This document shows positions 34,161-42,977 of a DNA stretch of 64,000 bases, piece by piece. Each line of letters starts with the position of its first letter. Within the stretch, counting starts at the first letter, position 1. The notes beneath the pieces were generated by a model, which worked only from the letters and a program-made list of their open reading frames with translations, was not told the origin of the DNA and ran no database searches. This DNA is from Pontixanthobacter sp. CEM42. Its GTDB lineage: Bacteria > Pseudomonadota > Alphaproteobacteria > Sphingomonadales > Sphingomonadaceae. The translations under genes were made by a program, and so were the position numbers. Location: positions 915,067-979,066 of the forward strand of contig NZ_JADQTN010000002.1 of the NCBI RefSeq assembly GCF_017812015.1. Reading direction: 5' to 3'.

Positions 34161-34605
34161 GACGCGTCACTCCCAAGGCTCCGAGGCGGGAGCTGTGTAG
34201 GCCGAAGAAGCGCGGGCCTGACCATGCGGAGCCGGTAATATGCTTGGCGATAGCGGTGAGGGAGCGATATCGGCTGCCGCGATATTCAAAAGCCCCTTCG
34301 AGCACCACCACTTCGTGGACTTCGCCATGCCATGTGCGCGAGAGCCATGTGCCGGGTTTGACGCTTGTAGCCCTGACACAGCGTGGATGGCGCTTATCTT
34401 TCCGCGACTCGACTTCGAGCATGCGCAGCTCCGCTTTGGTGAGCCCGCCCAGCGCCTTCTCCTGATATCGGGCGGCGATAGCGCGGGTCATCAATGCGAT
34501 ACCAAAGGCTGGCGGCGCAGGTGAGCCGAACACTTTGCGCCACTCAGCCTTTTTCTGGGACGGGTTCATCTCAATAAGCCGCCCGATCTTCACGTCCAAA
34601 TCCAT
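34153..34605 (-). CDS. DUF2924 protein
   Basis: A small basic protein of 150 aa. The hallmarks of DUF2924 are an N-terminal helical part (KKAEWRKVFGSPAPP, AIAARYQEKALGG), then VKPGTWLSRTWHGEVHEVVVLEGAFEYRG and a C-terminal YRSLTAIAKHITGSAWSGP segment resembling a DNA-binding SAP/DUF4357-type fold. It lies between DUF3489 and the serine recombinase with overlapping ends, so it is part of the same transcript. It is probably a DNA-binding accessory of the recombinase, judged by constant linkage, not by experiment I know of. Confidence 0.8.
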   Translation of the reverse strand: MDLDVKIGRLIEMNPSQKKAEWRKVFGSPAPPAFGIALMTRAIAARYQEKALGGLTKAELRMLEVESRKDKRHPRCVRATSVKPGTWLSRTWHGEVHEVVVLEGAFEYRGSRYRSLTAIAKHITGSAWSGPRFFGLHSSRLGALGVTRHD

Positions 34606-34961
34606 TACGCGTTACTGGATACCGCGACGTGGTAGGTGCGCACGCCGTCCATCTTCTCGCTGCTGATGACATGACCTTTCTTCTTCAGGCCCGTCAGTGC
34701 TGCTCGTGTGGTATGCGGTAACCAGCCTGTGGCTTCGACCATCTGGTCAAGCGTTGCGCCTTCAGCGCGGCACAACATGCTGAGGACTAGGTCGATCTTG
34801 GCCGGTTTCTTCGGTGTCTCGCTGGGTTTGGCAGCTGCCTTTGCAATTCCTGCAGCAGGCTTCTTCGTGCCTGTTTGCTCGTTGTCGCCGCCGCTATCGG
34901 CAGACATGCGTGCCATGCGGCGATTGCGGGCTTTGGCTGAAGTTTTGGTCGCGGTGGTCAT
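34605..34961 (-). CDS. DUF3489 protein, first gene of the recombinase module
   Basis: A protein of 118 aa, starting at the ATG at 34961 with ribosome site AAGGAGAA; the frame from 35012 would read through the large hairpin. The first ~60 residues are basic and Ala/Lys-rich (TTATKTSAKARNRRMARM, KPAAGIAKAAAKPSETPKK). The last ~55 are a winged-helix DNA-binding domain (KIDLVLSMLCRAEGATLDQMVEATGWLPHTTRAALTGLKKKG). Its stop overlaps the DUF2924 start. A histone-like or regulatory role in recombination is inferred. Confidence 0.8.
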   Translation of the reverse strand: MTTATKTSAKARNRRMARMSADSGGDNEQTGTKKPAAGIAKAAAKPSETPKKPAKIDLVLSMLCRAEGATLDQMVEATGWLPHTTRAALTGLKKKGHVISSEKMDGVRTYHVAVSSNA

Positions 34962-34970
34962 GAAGGTTCT

Positions 34971-35014
34971 CCTTGGTTGGTGAGCCAGCATAATGCTGGG
35001 CTCACCAACCAAGG
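34971..35014. promoter_or_regulatory. Strong hairpin in front of the DUF3489 gene
   Basis: The left arm CCTTGGTTGGTGAGCCAGCA (34971-34990) and right arm TGCTGGGCTCACCAACCAAGG (34994-35014) pair along their whole length with a single bulged base and a TAA loop. The ribosome site of the minus-strand gene overlaps the hairpin's near edge. It could be an mRNA leader structure masking the ribosome site, a bound operator, or a recombination site for the module. There is no T-run, so it is unlikely to be a simple terminator. Confidence 0.6.
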
Positions 35015-35168
35015 CCTGAGCAGCTTTGAGCTGTCAGGCATTGCGGCCGAACCGGTCGACTCGCATGAGCACCAATGCTTGCTGTGCGCACGAAGTCCAA
35101 TGGAACATGCGACTGTCACGCAGATGCGTTGGTTGAACTTTCACTCCGCATCGGGCGGTTACGTTTAT

Positions 35169-35226
35169 GTCTGCTTTGCGCCGTTTCAGCCGTGGCGACC
35201 CAATTTCTTAGCAACTGAAAGCGGAC
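35169..35226. repeat. Dispersed structured repeat, copy g
   Basis: The arms GTCTGCTTT (35169-35177) and AAAGCGGAC (35218-35226) pair with one G-T. It shares an exact 15-mer with copy a (2092-2106) and contains GCGACCCAATTTC, like copies f and i. It lies directly upstream of the short tyrosine recombinase. Confidence 0.6.
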
Positions 35227-35261
35227 GTTCTTGGAGGCCATTCCGGCCAAGGAGAAAGTAA

Positions 35262-35894
35262 ATGACATATTCGCAATTTGATCCAGCTTCCCAAAACCGC
35301 GTGCCTTGGAACTTTGGAGCGAAGATTGGCCCAAAGCGGCCATTCAAACAGAAACAGATATGGGCAATCCGGTTCTACCTTGATCGCGAGCAGCGCATTC
35401 GGGATCGCGCACTTTTCGATATGGCGATTGATAGCAAGCTCAGAGGTTGTGATTTGGTCGAGCTAAAGATCGGTGATCTGGTGTCAGGGTCTGAAATTCG
35501 GAAACGCGCCACGATCACCCAACGAAAAACAGGACGACCTGTCCAATTTGAGATCGCCGCAGATGCAAGAGCAAGCCTATTCGCGTGGCTCGAGCTCAGG
35601 GGTGGTAGCGTTGAGAACTTTGTCTTTCCCAGTCGAGTTGATCATTCACGCCATCTCAGCACACGCCAATACGCAAGGCTGGTTGATGAATGGGTGGAGG
35701 CAATTGGGCTGCGGCCGGAGGAATATGGGACCCACTCACTTCGAAGGACCAAGGCTTCGATAATCTACAAAGCCACGGGTAACATTCGAGCAATTCAAAT
35801 TCTGCTTGGGCACTCGAAAATTGAGAATACGGTCCGTTACTTGGGTGTCGATATCGAAGACGCACTTACCCTGGCTGAGAAGACTGAGATTTGA
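35262..35894 (+). CDS. Minimal tyrosine recombinase
   Basis: A recombinase of only 210 aa, made of the catalytic domain with a ~30-aa leader and no SAM-like core-binding domain. Catalytic residues are Arg 61 (SKLRGCDL), Lys 89 (QRKTGRP), His-x-x-Arg 158-161 (THSLRRTKAS), His 184 (LLGHSKIENT) and Tyr 193 (VRYLG). AAGGAG precedes the ATG. It stands alone between two copies of the dispersed repeat (35169-35226 and 35928-35955). Such short forms recur in sphingomonads; whether it is an active, domesticated or repeat-mobilising enzyme is open. Confidence 0.82.
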   Translation: MTYSQFDPASQNRVPWNFGAKIGPKRPFKQKQIWAIRFYLDREQRIRDRALFDMAIDSKLRGCDLVELKIGDLVSGSEIRKRATITQRKTGRPVQFEIAADARASLFAWLELRGGSVENFVFPSRVDHSRHLSTRQYARLVDEWVEAIGLRPEEYGTHSLRRTKASIIYKATGNIRAIQILLGHSKIENTVRYLGVDIEDALTLAEKTEI

Positions 35895-35927
35895 CTGCTC
35901 TTGGGCGCTAGCTCTCAGCGAGCTGGC

Positions 35928-35955
35928 GTCCGCTTTTGGGGTGGAAAGCGGACAT
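35928..35955. repeat. Dispersed structured repeat, copy h
   Basis: The arms GTCCGCTTT (35928-35936) and AAAGCGGAC (35945-35953) are perfect, with an 8-base loop. The right half, TTTTGGGGTGGAAAGCGGAC, nearly matches copy j (62958-62977) and the core GGGGTGGAAAG recurs at 63358-63368. It follows the short tyrosine recombinase. Confidence 0.6.
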
Positions 35956-36103
35956 ACATTCAAACCACCATACGGATCACTTCAGGCATTGACTTGAAAT
36001 AGCGAAATGGACTGGCCGGTTTTGAAGTTGTCGGCTTCGAACCGCTCTACCCTAGCTGCCTCAATCCGCAAGAGATGCAGTTAGTATGACAAGACGCTGC
36101 AAC

Positions 36104-39100
36104 CTAAGTCGTCACAGCCTGGCTGGAGGATAACATTTGTTTGAACCGGTCGACTGCACGCATTTGGATGATCGCAAGTGCGGGTATGAGCAGAATCAGC
36201 AAGATGGTTCCGAACAGGACGCCGAAGCCAAGGCTAGCGGACATAGGGATCAGGAATTGGGCCTGCAGGCTCGTTTCGAAAGTGATTGGTGCGACGCCCA
36301 AGAAGGTTGTGATGGCAGTCAGCATGATCGGGCGAAAGCGAGATTTCGCCGCATCAATGACCGCCTCGTTCCGTTCCATTCCAGCAGCGAGATTCTCGTT
36401 CACGAAATCAATGAGCACCAGTGCGCCGTTTATGATCACACCGGACAGTGCGACGATCCCGAACATCGACAGAATGCCCAGCGGAATGCCCAATATGAGA
36501 TGCCCCAGAAGAGCGCCGATAATACCAAAAGGTATCGCCGCCATGATGATCATGGGCTGGATATAGGATCGGAATGGCACCGCAAGTAGGCCGTAAATCA
36601 CGACCAGCGCGAGCATAAACGCGCTGCCCAAATCGCCGAAGCTCTCTGCTTGCTCCTCTTGCTCTCCACCGAAGCTATATTGTAAGGAGGGATAGTTGGC
36701 GACAATCACGGGCATAATCTCGCTATCGAGTAATTGTGCAACTTCCTGACTGGTCACAATCTCGTCATCCAGATCGGCGGTCACCGTTGCAACACGGCGC
36801 CCGGCCTCGCGGCGGATGACCGATGGCGCTTCGGAGAACGAGACCCGCGCCAGACTGCTGACGGGTGCTTGCCCGCCTGGAACGCGAACTTGGAAGCGTT
36901 CTATATCGGCAATCGAATTGCGTTCTTCCTCCGGTAAACGGACGTAGACGCGGACGTCTTCGCGCCCTCGTTGGACCCGGACTGCCTCCGCACCGAAAAA
37001 CGCTGCACGCACCTGTCCAGCAACATCTTGTAGGCTTACACCAAGGGTGCGTGCGGATGGCTTGAGGCGCAGCTCAATCTCCTGCATTCCTTCGTCCTGA
37101 TCGCTTTCGATGTCGAACACTCCGCTCACGCGCCGGAGCGCAGTCATCAGTTGGGCAGATGCCCGGTCCAGTACCTCAGGGTCGGAGTCCGACAATCGGA
37201 CGTTGACCGGGTCACCCGCAGACAACAGCGAAGACGATATCGCTAAAGATCGCGCTTCGGGCACAGGGCCCAGCTGTTCGCGCCATGCTTCTTCTATTTC
37301 CGCCGATGAGACATCGCGGTCTCCGGACGACACTAGGCTAAGTTGGACTTTGGCCAGGTTGGGTGCAAAATTATCGACAATGCCATCGGGGCCGCCGCCG
37401 CCGCCGGAAAGGCCAATTGTTGTGTAGATCGCCTCCAAGAAAGCAGCATCCTGCGCGTCACCATCGGTGTAGCGCTCCAATGCGCGGTTACCAGCGGCTT
37501 CAATCCGCCGCGTAACTTCTGCTGTCCGTTCCACCGTAGTCCCGGCAGGCATTTCCAGAGAGGCGGAGACTGTATCGGATTCAATATTTGGGAAAAACGA
37601 GAATTTGATAATCCCGCCTGGCAGCATGGCCACGACCACGATCAGGATGGCTACACCAGCGGCGAGGATGAGGTAGGGTGCTGCCACAGTGAAGCGCAAA
37701 GCGCGGTCGAGCGGGCCCTCAACGAAAGCTTTGAAGCGCCGGTCAACCGCAGCCTGCACGTCCTCGACCTTCGCCAAAACCCGGTTTTTTGAGCGACTGC
37801 CGATTTCCGGCAAATGGCTCAAGTGGTGCGGGAGAACCAGTAGCGCCTCGACCAGTGAAAGGCCGAGAACCGCAATCACGACCAGCGGAATATCTGCGAG
37901 GACCTTACCGATTGTACCGCCCACCGCGAGCAGCGGCGAAAAAGCGGTGACGGTTGTAGCGACTGCGAAAAAGACGGGCACTTTAACCCGCTGTCCACCT
38001 GCGATGGCTGCACCAATGCCCGATCGACCACGTTCGCGTTCAGCGTAAATATTCTCGCCCACAACGACGGCGTCATCGACGACCAAGCCCAGTGCGAGAA
38101 TGAACCCGAAAAGGGAGAACATATTGATGCTGGAGCCCGCCCAGTCGAGAATGAAGATCGCGCCGACAAAGGTCGCGCCAATGCCGATGGCTGTCCAGAA
38201 TGCCAGCCGCAGATCGAGAAAAAGAGTTAGCGCGATTAGAACCAGGATCAGACCCATAACGGCGTTTTTCAGTAGCAGACTCAGACGGTCGTCAAGCAGT
38301 TCGGAATCGTCATCCCAGATCGCATATTCCACACCAACCGGCGTGCGGTAGTCGGTCTTCAGCAACTTGCGCACGGCAGCAGAAACATCCAACACCCGTT
38401 CGTCACTAGTGCGGTAGACATCCACAAACGCCACCGGCTTGCCATTAAAGCGGGTGATCAAATCCGTGTCTGCAAAACCGTCTTCAACCGTTGCGATATC
38501 GCCCAGTCTTAGAATGTTTCCATCCGCGCTCGTCAGGATTACGATGTCTTCAAAATCGGTCTGGTTGTAGTTCTGACCAACCGTTCGCACCCGCACTTCC
38601 GCAGTATCAGTATCAATCGCACCAGCAGGTGTATCGAGACTGTTTGCAGCGACGATCTGCGAAATATCGGTTAACGATAGGCCAAGTGCGCGGAGCTTAT
38701 CCTGTGGCACATCAGCGAAAATCTGATAGTCGCGCACTGCACTGGTTTGGACATAACTAACGTCAGGAAGGGCAGCGATTGCGTCTTCCAAGACATAGGC
38801 TGTTTCCTTCAACGTCGATTCCGAAACATCCCCGTACAGCGCCAGCCGCATCACGATTTGCCGCGTGGTCAATTCGCGTACGTCAGGCTCTTCCGCCTCG
38901 CCGGGGAAAGTCTGGATCTGGTCGATTTCCGATTTCACATCGTCCAGTGCGCGGTCCATATCGGTGCCAAGTTCCAGCTCGACTTTAACGGTGCCGATGC
39001 CTTCGGATGCCGTTCCGGTTATTTCCCTGGTGCCCTCAATCGCCTCGACGGCTTCCTCGATTTTCTGGACAACCGATTCCTCGATTTCTTCAGGCGTGGC

Positions 39101-39352
39101 GCCGGGATAGGCGACCGAAACCGAGATGGTGTCGAGACTGCTCTCAGCAAACACTTCCTGCGTGATCGTGTTGAACGACATATAGCCCGCGACGAGCATC
39201 ACGATCATCAACAGGTTCGCGGCGACGCCGTTCTTTGCCATAAAAGCGATCACGCCCGGGCGGTCGCGCGCTTTGTCCTCGGCAGCATTACCGAACCGGT
39301 CTAGTGCAGCGCCATCACCCGCTTGACCCTGATCGGTACCAGGATCACTCAT
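36104..39352 (-). CDS. RND efflux pump, inner-membrane transporter (AcrB/MexB type)
   Basis: A protein of 1082 aa, about the usual length for a hydrophobe/amphiphile-efflux RND pump, with 12 membrane helices and two large periplasmic loops. The proton-relay Asp pair is present in ALGLVVDDAVVVGENI. Periplasmic porter landmarks such as VAYPGATPEEIEESVVQKIE and PGGIIKFSFFPNIESD, and the C-terminal FGIVALSGVIINGALVLIDF, are clear. The N-terminal ~35 residues are an acidic extension. It is the last gene of a TetR-OMF-adaptor-pump operon, overlapping the adaptor by 8 bases. It exports drugs or other hydrophobic compounds; specificity is unknown. Confidence 0.92.
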   Translation of the reverse strand: MSDPGTDQGQAGDGAALDRFGNAAEDKARDRPGVIAFMAKNGVAANLLMIVMLVAGYMSFNTITQEVFAESSLDTISVSVAYPGATPEEIEESVVQKIEEAVEAIEGTREITGTASEGIGTVKVELELGTDMDRALDDVKSEIDQIQTFPGEAEEPDVRELTTRQIVMRLALYGDVSESTLKETAYVLEDAIAALPDVSYVQTSAVRDYQIFADVPQDKLRALGLSLTDISQIVAANSLDTPAGAIDTDTAEVRVRTVGQNYNQTDFEDIVILTSADGNILRLGDIATVEDGFADTDLITRFNGKPVAFVDVYRTSDERVLDVSAAVRKLLKTDYRTPVGVEYAIWDDDSELLDDRLSLLLKNAVMGLILVLIALTLFLDLRLAFWTAIGIGATFVGAIFILDWAGSSINMFSLFGFILALGLVVDDAVVVGENIYAERERGRSGIGAAIAGGQRVKVPVFFAVATTVTAFSPLLAVGGTIGKVLADIPLVVIAVLGLSLVEALLVLPHHLSHLPEIGSRSKNRVLAKVEDVQAAVDRRFKAFVEGPLDRALRFTVAAPYLILAAGVAILIVVVAMLPGGIIKFSFFPNIESDTVSASLEMPAGTTVERTAEVTRRIEAAGNRALERYTDGDAQDAAFLEAIYTTIGLSGGGGGPDGIVDNFAPNLAKVQLSLVSSGDRDVSSAEIEEAWREQLGPVPEARSLAISSSLLSAGDPVNVRLSDSDPEVLDRASAQLMTALRRVSGVFDIESDQDEGMQEIELRLKPSARTLGVSLQDVAGQVRAAFFGAEAVRVQRGREDVRVYVRLPEEERNSIADIERFQVRVPGGQAPVSSLARVSFSEAPSVIRREAGRRVATVTADLDDEIVTSQEVAQLLDSEIMPVIVANYPSLQYSFGGEQEEQAESFGDLGSAFMLALVVIYGLLAVPFRSYIQPMIIMAAIPFGIIGALLGHLILGIPLGILSMFGIVALSGVIINGALVLIDFVNENLAAGMERNEAVIDAAKSRFRPIMLTAITTFLGVAPITFETSLQAQFLIPMSASLGFGVLFGTILLILLIPALAIIQMRAVDRFKQMLSSSQAVTT

Positions 39353-40673
39353 CGGCTGAGCTCGACGTATCTTGCGCAGGCTCTGGTGTGACGGAATTTA
39401 CTCGCACATCCATACCGTCCACTGCAGCGCGCAAGCTGCTGGTTACCAAGCGACCGCCTTCGGAAAGGCTGGCTGTAGTGATATAGGCGAGCGCGTCTGT
39501 CCGCTGGATTACACGCACGGGCAATATGCGTAGCTTGCCGTCACGCACGACCCATACTTTGTTGCCCGTTCGGAGATATTCAGCCGGAATCGCGGCATAG
39601 GAACTTAGATTGGCACCGGTAATTTCAGCGCGAACGAAGCTGCCGAGCAAGAGTGGCGGCGCAGTTCCCGCTGCCTCTCCATCAGTCACCAGCTTGCCCC
39701 CGCGCAGCGGATTGGGCACGCGCAGAAAAATATCGATCGTCCGCGTTTGCGCGTCCAGAATATTGTTCGCCCGATCAACAAATGCGTCCCAGCGATAGGT
39801 CAATCCGCCAAAATCGGAAAATACGCTGGCCGGGATACGCGCATTATTGTCTTTCAAAACATCTGGAATAAGCGCCGCCTCGGCCTCGGTCAGTGATATC
39901 CGCACTTCATAGGATGATGTCGAGACAATCGAGCCGAGTACTTGGCCTGGCTGAACGAGCGTGCCTGTTGCCGCAGTCTCGCTGCGAACAATGCCGGTGA
40001 ACGGTGCGGATACGCGTGTTCTTGCCAAGGACGTCCGCGCATTGGCAAGATTGGCAGCAGCCCGTTCGCGTGCCGCTTTGGCAGAGCGCAGTTGTGGCTC
40101 TCGGGTAGCCAGATTGCTCGGCGAAGATTTCTTCCGCTCCGCTGATATTGGCGCTGCAGCAGTTCCGTTTGCTTCCTGCGGCGGAAGGATACGCGATGCA
40201 TAATCATCGGCATCAATCACCGTCGCCAAAGCACTGCCGCTATTCTGCCGCTGCGCGAACCGCTCCAGTTCGGCTTGCGCAATCGTTACCTCTTGTTGCG
40301 CCTGAAGCACGGCGACATCCTGCGCGGCAACATCAGCGCGCGCAGTGCGAACTTGGTTCTGGTAATCTGTCGTGTTGATACGGAACAAGATTGCGCCGGC
40401 CCCCACCACGCCACCTTCGCGGAAATTGCTGTTCACGAAGGTCAGTTGGCCGCCGACTTCCGCACCGATAGAAACTTCCTCGCGTGGCTGCACAGTTCCT
40501 GAACCCAGCACCTGAATGGGGCCAGATGCGGCTCCGAAGGCTATCGTCTCAACCAAGGGGACCTGCTCAACCTGCTCCTCTTCCTCTGGTTCGGGCCGCA
40601 GAATGATCATCAAGGCTGCAATCGCGAATGCGCTGACCAACAAGCCAATCGCCCAAAGAGCTTGCCGTTTCAT
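39345..40673 (-). CDS. RND efflux periplasmic adaptor
   Basis: A membrane fusion protein of 442 aa. One N-terminal membrane anchor (ALWAIGLLVSAFAIAALMIIL), a lipoyl half (SIGAEVGGQLTFVNSNFREGG), a long alpha-hairpin (~95-215) with an unusual Ser/Pro/Gly-rich insert between about residues 150 and 180 (PQEANGTAAAPISAERKKSS), the second lipoyl half (VSAPFTGIVRSETAATGT) and beta-barrel domains. It bridges the RND pump and the outer-membrane factor. It overlaps both neighbours by 4-8 bases. Confidence 0.9.
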   Translation of the reverse strand: MKRQALWAIGLLVSAFAIAALMIILRPEPEEEEQVEQVPLVETIAFGAASGPIQVLGSGTVQPREEVSIGAEVGGQLTFVNSNFREGGVVGAGAILFRINTTDYQNQVRTARADVAAQDVAVLQAQQEVTIAQAELERFAQRQNSGSALATVIDADDYASRILPPQEANGTAAAPISAERKKSSPSNLATREPQLRSAKAARERAAANLANARTSLARTRVSAPFTGIVRSETAATGTLVQPGQVLGSIVSTSSYEVRISLTEAEAALIPDVLKDNNARIPASVFSDFGGLTYRWDAFVDRANNILDAQTRTIDIFLRVPNPLRGGKLVTDGEAAGTAPPLLLGSFVRAEITGANLSSYAAIPAEYLRTGNKVWVVRDGKLRILPVRVIQRTDALAYITTASLSEGGRLVTSSLRAAVDGMDVRVNSVTPEPAQDTSSSADE

Positions 40674-42169
40674 TGCGCATTTCCTTCAATGTCTTTGGGT
40701 GCCGCAGTGGGAACCATAGTCAGGGGAGCAAGAGTTTCTTGTGAGGTCCAATCGCCACCGAGAGCGCGGTGAATGCCAAGACGCGACAAAGCGACATCAC
40801 GCGCCGCGCTGGAAAGACTGGATTCGACTTGATAGACCGCCCGCAATGCGTCGAGATAGGCAGTGTAACTGCCTACGCCCGCTTCGAACCGGCTGGACTG
40901 CAACTCAAGAGAAGAGCGCGCTTCAGCGAGCTGGCCAGTGATCAGATCATAACGCTGCCGCTTTTCTTCATAATCATCGATCGCGACTTCAACCTCGCGA
41001 TAGGCCGTGAGCACAGCCTTGGCATAGGCGGCCGCTTGCTGATCATATGCAGCGCGTGCCGCACGGATATTGGCAGAAATTCTTCCTGCGTCGAAGATCG
41101 GTGCAGCCAGAGTGGAACCGAGCGATAGCAGCCAATTGTCAGCAAAATCGAACACGCTGCCCGGATTGTCGCTTTGACTGCCGAGCGATGCATTCAACTG
41201 CAACGTCGGAAAACGCTCCGCCTTGCGCGCGCCAATTCGCTGCCGCGCCGCCTCAAGCCGGGTCCATGCTGCCGCGACATCGGGCCTTTGCGCCAGAATA
41301 TCCGACGGCAGCCCGGCGGGCACAGGTTCAAACACAAGCCGGGGCGTGAGCGCGGTGTCCAAACGCTCACGCAACGCAGTTGGATAAGCTCTCACAAGCG
41401 TCGCCAACCGGCCATTTCCCGCCGTCAATGCAGCTTCCAAACGCGGGAGACTAGCCTGCGTATTTCGAAGATCCTGCCGCACCTGATACAGTTCCAAACT
41501 CTCGGCCAGCCCCCGAGCATAGCGATCATTGGTCCGCTCTGCGCGGTCAGCAAGCAGCTCTGCGGTCTGGACGGTCAGTTCGATCTGGCGGCGCGTATCG
41601 ACGATTTCGAAATAGGTGCTGATAGTCTCTGCTGCAGAGGCAAGCTGGACCGACCGGAAATCAAACTCGGCCGCAATTGCATCATTGCGCGCCGCCGCCA
41701 AATCACCGCGCACGCGTCCGAACAGGTCCAGCTCATAGGCAGCGCCAATGCTCAGCGAATATGTCTCGTTGGTAAGTCGGTCGATGGTGCCACCGCCAAA
41801 GCCGCCAAACGCACTTCCCGCCAGCGGGCTGTCCGAATAGCTCGTACCGGCGCTGGCCGAAACTGCCGGGAACAAGGCCGAGCGCGCGATGCGTGCCTGC
41901 GCGCTGGCTTGTTCTACCCGCGCCGCCGCCCCGGCGATATCGAGATTGTTGCTAAGCGCGTCATTCACGAGGCTGTTCAGAACAGGATCGGAAAACCCTT
42001 TCCACCAATCTGTGGGACGATATGCGCCGTCAATTTCCGCAGCCGAATATGCCGCTGGCATTTCACTGACGATAGAGGGCGCTTCTGCGGCGGGCGCCAT
42101 AGAAATGCAGGCATTCAGCGGGAGTGTGGCCGCCGCCAAGGCAAAAGTGCGAAAGCGTGCCATCATCAC
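40670..42169 (-). CDS. RND efflux outer-membrane factor lipoprotein (NodT type)
   Basis: A TolC-fold lipoprotein of 499 aa. The signal peptide ends in the lipobox LNAC (ALAAATLPLNAC). Two OEP domains with the typical WWKGFSDPVLNSLVNDALSNN opening and the second-half LAQRPDVAAAWTRLEAARQ block. The start sits in an ATGA-type overlap with the TetR gene, and its stop overlaps the adaptor start. It forms the outer-membrane duct of the pump. Confidence 0.9.
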   Translation of the reverse strand: MMMARFRTFALAAATLPLNACISMAPAAEAPSIVSEMPAAYSAAEIDGAYRPTDWWKGFSDPVLNSLVNDALSNNLDIAGAAARVEQASAQARIARSALFPAVSASAGTSYSDSPLAGSAFGGFGGGTIDRLTNETYSLSIGAAYELDLFGRVRGDLAAARNDAIAAEFDFRSVQLASAAETISTYFEIVDTRRQIELTVQTAELLADRAERTNDRYARGLAESLELYQVRQDLRNTQASLPRLEAALTAGNGRLATLVRAYPTALRERLDTALTPRLVFEPVPAGLPSDILAQRPDVAAAWTRLEAARQRIGARKAERFPTLQLNASLGSQSDNPGSVFDFADNWLLSLGSTLAAPIFDAGRISANIRAARAAYDQQAAAYAKAVLTAYREVEVAIDDYEEKRQRYDLITGQLAEARSSLELQSSRFEAGVGSYTAYLDALRAVYQVESSLSSAARDVALSRLGIHRALGGDWTSQETLAPLTMVPTAAPKDIEGNAQ

Positions 42170-42771
42170 TCCTTCAGCGCTGCGCGTATGATCGTGTCGA
42201 GACGAGTAAGCAGCCGTTGTTTCAATTTCTGGTCGATTTCATCCACTTCCATCAGCAAATGCAGTGCGGTGCGTGAATGCCGCAACGTCACAGCCATCCC
42301 GAACAGAAAAAGTGCGGTTGCGCGAACATCAACTTGATCCATCTCCGGCCTTAGCAGGGCAATCTGGCCGGATAGGCGGCTCATGGTCTGTTCCATATGA
42401 TTGCGCATCAATTCCCGTACCAGCGGGGAGGGCAATTGCTGCTCGCGGGCGATAAATAGCGAAAACGCCGCAGATTCATCTCGCAGCATGAAACCGGCAA
42501 CCCGGCCCAACATGGTGCAGACGACATCCAGCCGCTTTTCGTCAGAGGCATCTGCTGAGGGCAGATCAATCGGTGGGTCGGAAAGCAAATTGCGCAAATG
42601 CGAGAAGATGTGTTCAGCGGCGGCCTGATAAAGCCCATCTTTCCCGCCAAAGTGATAAGTAATCGAGCTCATCGCCGTATCCGCAGCGGCCGCGATATCA
42701 CGCGTGCTCGCTCCATCGAGGCCGTGCTTGCCGAATTTCTCGATAGCGGTTTCTATGAGTCGTTGCTTCAC
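42166..42771 (-). CDS. TetR-family repressor of the RND operon (CerR-like C-terminus)
   Basis: A regulator of 201 aa starting at GTG (42771). The N-terminal HTH (residues ~4-48: IETAIEKFGKHGLDGASTRDIA then SSITYHFGGKDGLYQAAAEHI) is standard TetR. The C-terminus, with the AFSLFIAREQQLPSPLVREL block, fits the CerR/DUF1956 group. It is first in the efflux operon and overlaps the next gene, so it represses its own operon in the usual scheme. The perfect palindrome at 42787-42800, 16 bases upstream of the start, is the likely operator. Confidence 0.87.
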   Translation of the reverse strand: MKQRLIETAIEKFGKHGLDGASTRDIAAAADTAMSSITYHFGGKDGLYQAAAEHIFSHLRNLLSDPPIDLPSADASDEKRLDVVCTMLGRVAGFMLRDESAAFSLFIAREQQLPSPLVRELMRNHMEQTMSRLSGQIALLRPEMDQVDVRATALFLFGMAVTLRHSRTALHLLMEVDEIDQKLKQRLLTRLDTIIRAALKE

Positions 42772-42786
42772 ACCATCTTCCTATTG

Positions 42787-42800
42787 TTCGTTCGAACGAA
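42787..42800. promoter_or_regulatory. Palindromic operator candidate for the TetR/RND operon
   Basis: TTCGTTCGAACGAA is a perfect 14-base palindrome 16 bases upstream of the TetR GTG start. Its size, symmetry and place fit a TetR-dimer operator that would also cover the promoter or ribosome site. Confidence 0.65.
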
Positions 42801-42900
42801 TTGCAATGGGATGTTCCGATGAATGTTACCGATACAAGCTGCCGACGACACAAAAGTCTTTGTGCAATAAAAGTCGGCTTGGAGCGGGATGTCTAGAAGT

Positions 42901-42967
42901 GGGTCGTTAGCTGTCAGTTTGCTTTTGGCCGTCTAGTTTCACAGAGCGGCCAGTCGGCTAACGACCC
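42901..42967. repeat. Dispersed structured repeat, copy i (most complete)
   Basis: Perfect 11-bp arms GGGTCGTTAGC (42901-42911) and GCTAACGACCC (42957-42967), with an inner GGCCG/CGGCC stem in the spacer, so the whole unit can fold into one long hairpin. The flanking AATTGCCGAC extends the family consensus. It lies between the TetR operon and the 3' end of the CocE/NonD gene. Confidence 0.65.
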
Positions 42968-42977
42968 AATTGCCGAC

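Noticed and set aside
41174..42337. A 387-codon open frame on the plus strand
   Set aside because: It is wholly antisense to the outer-membrane-factor and TetR genes, which have clear family motifs; its translation is Arg/Cys-rich and shows no domain.
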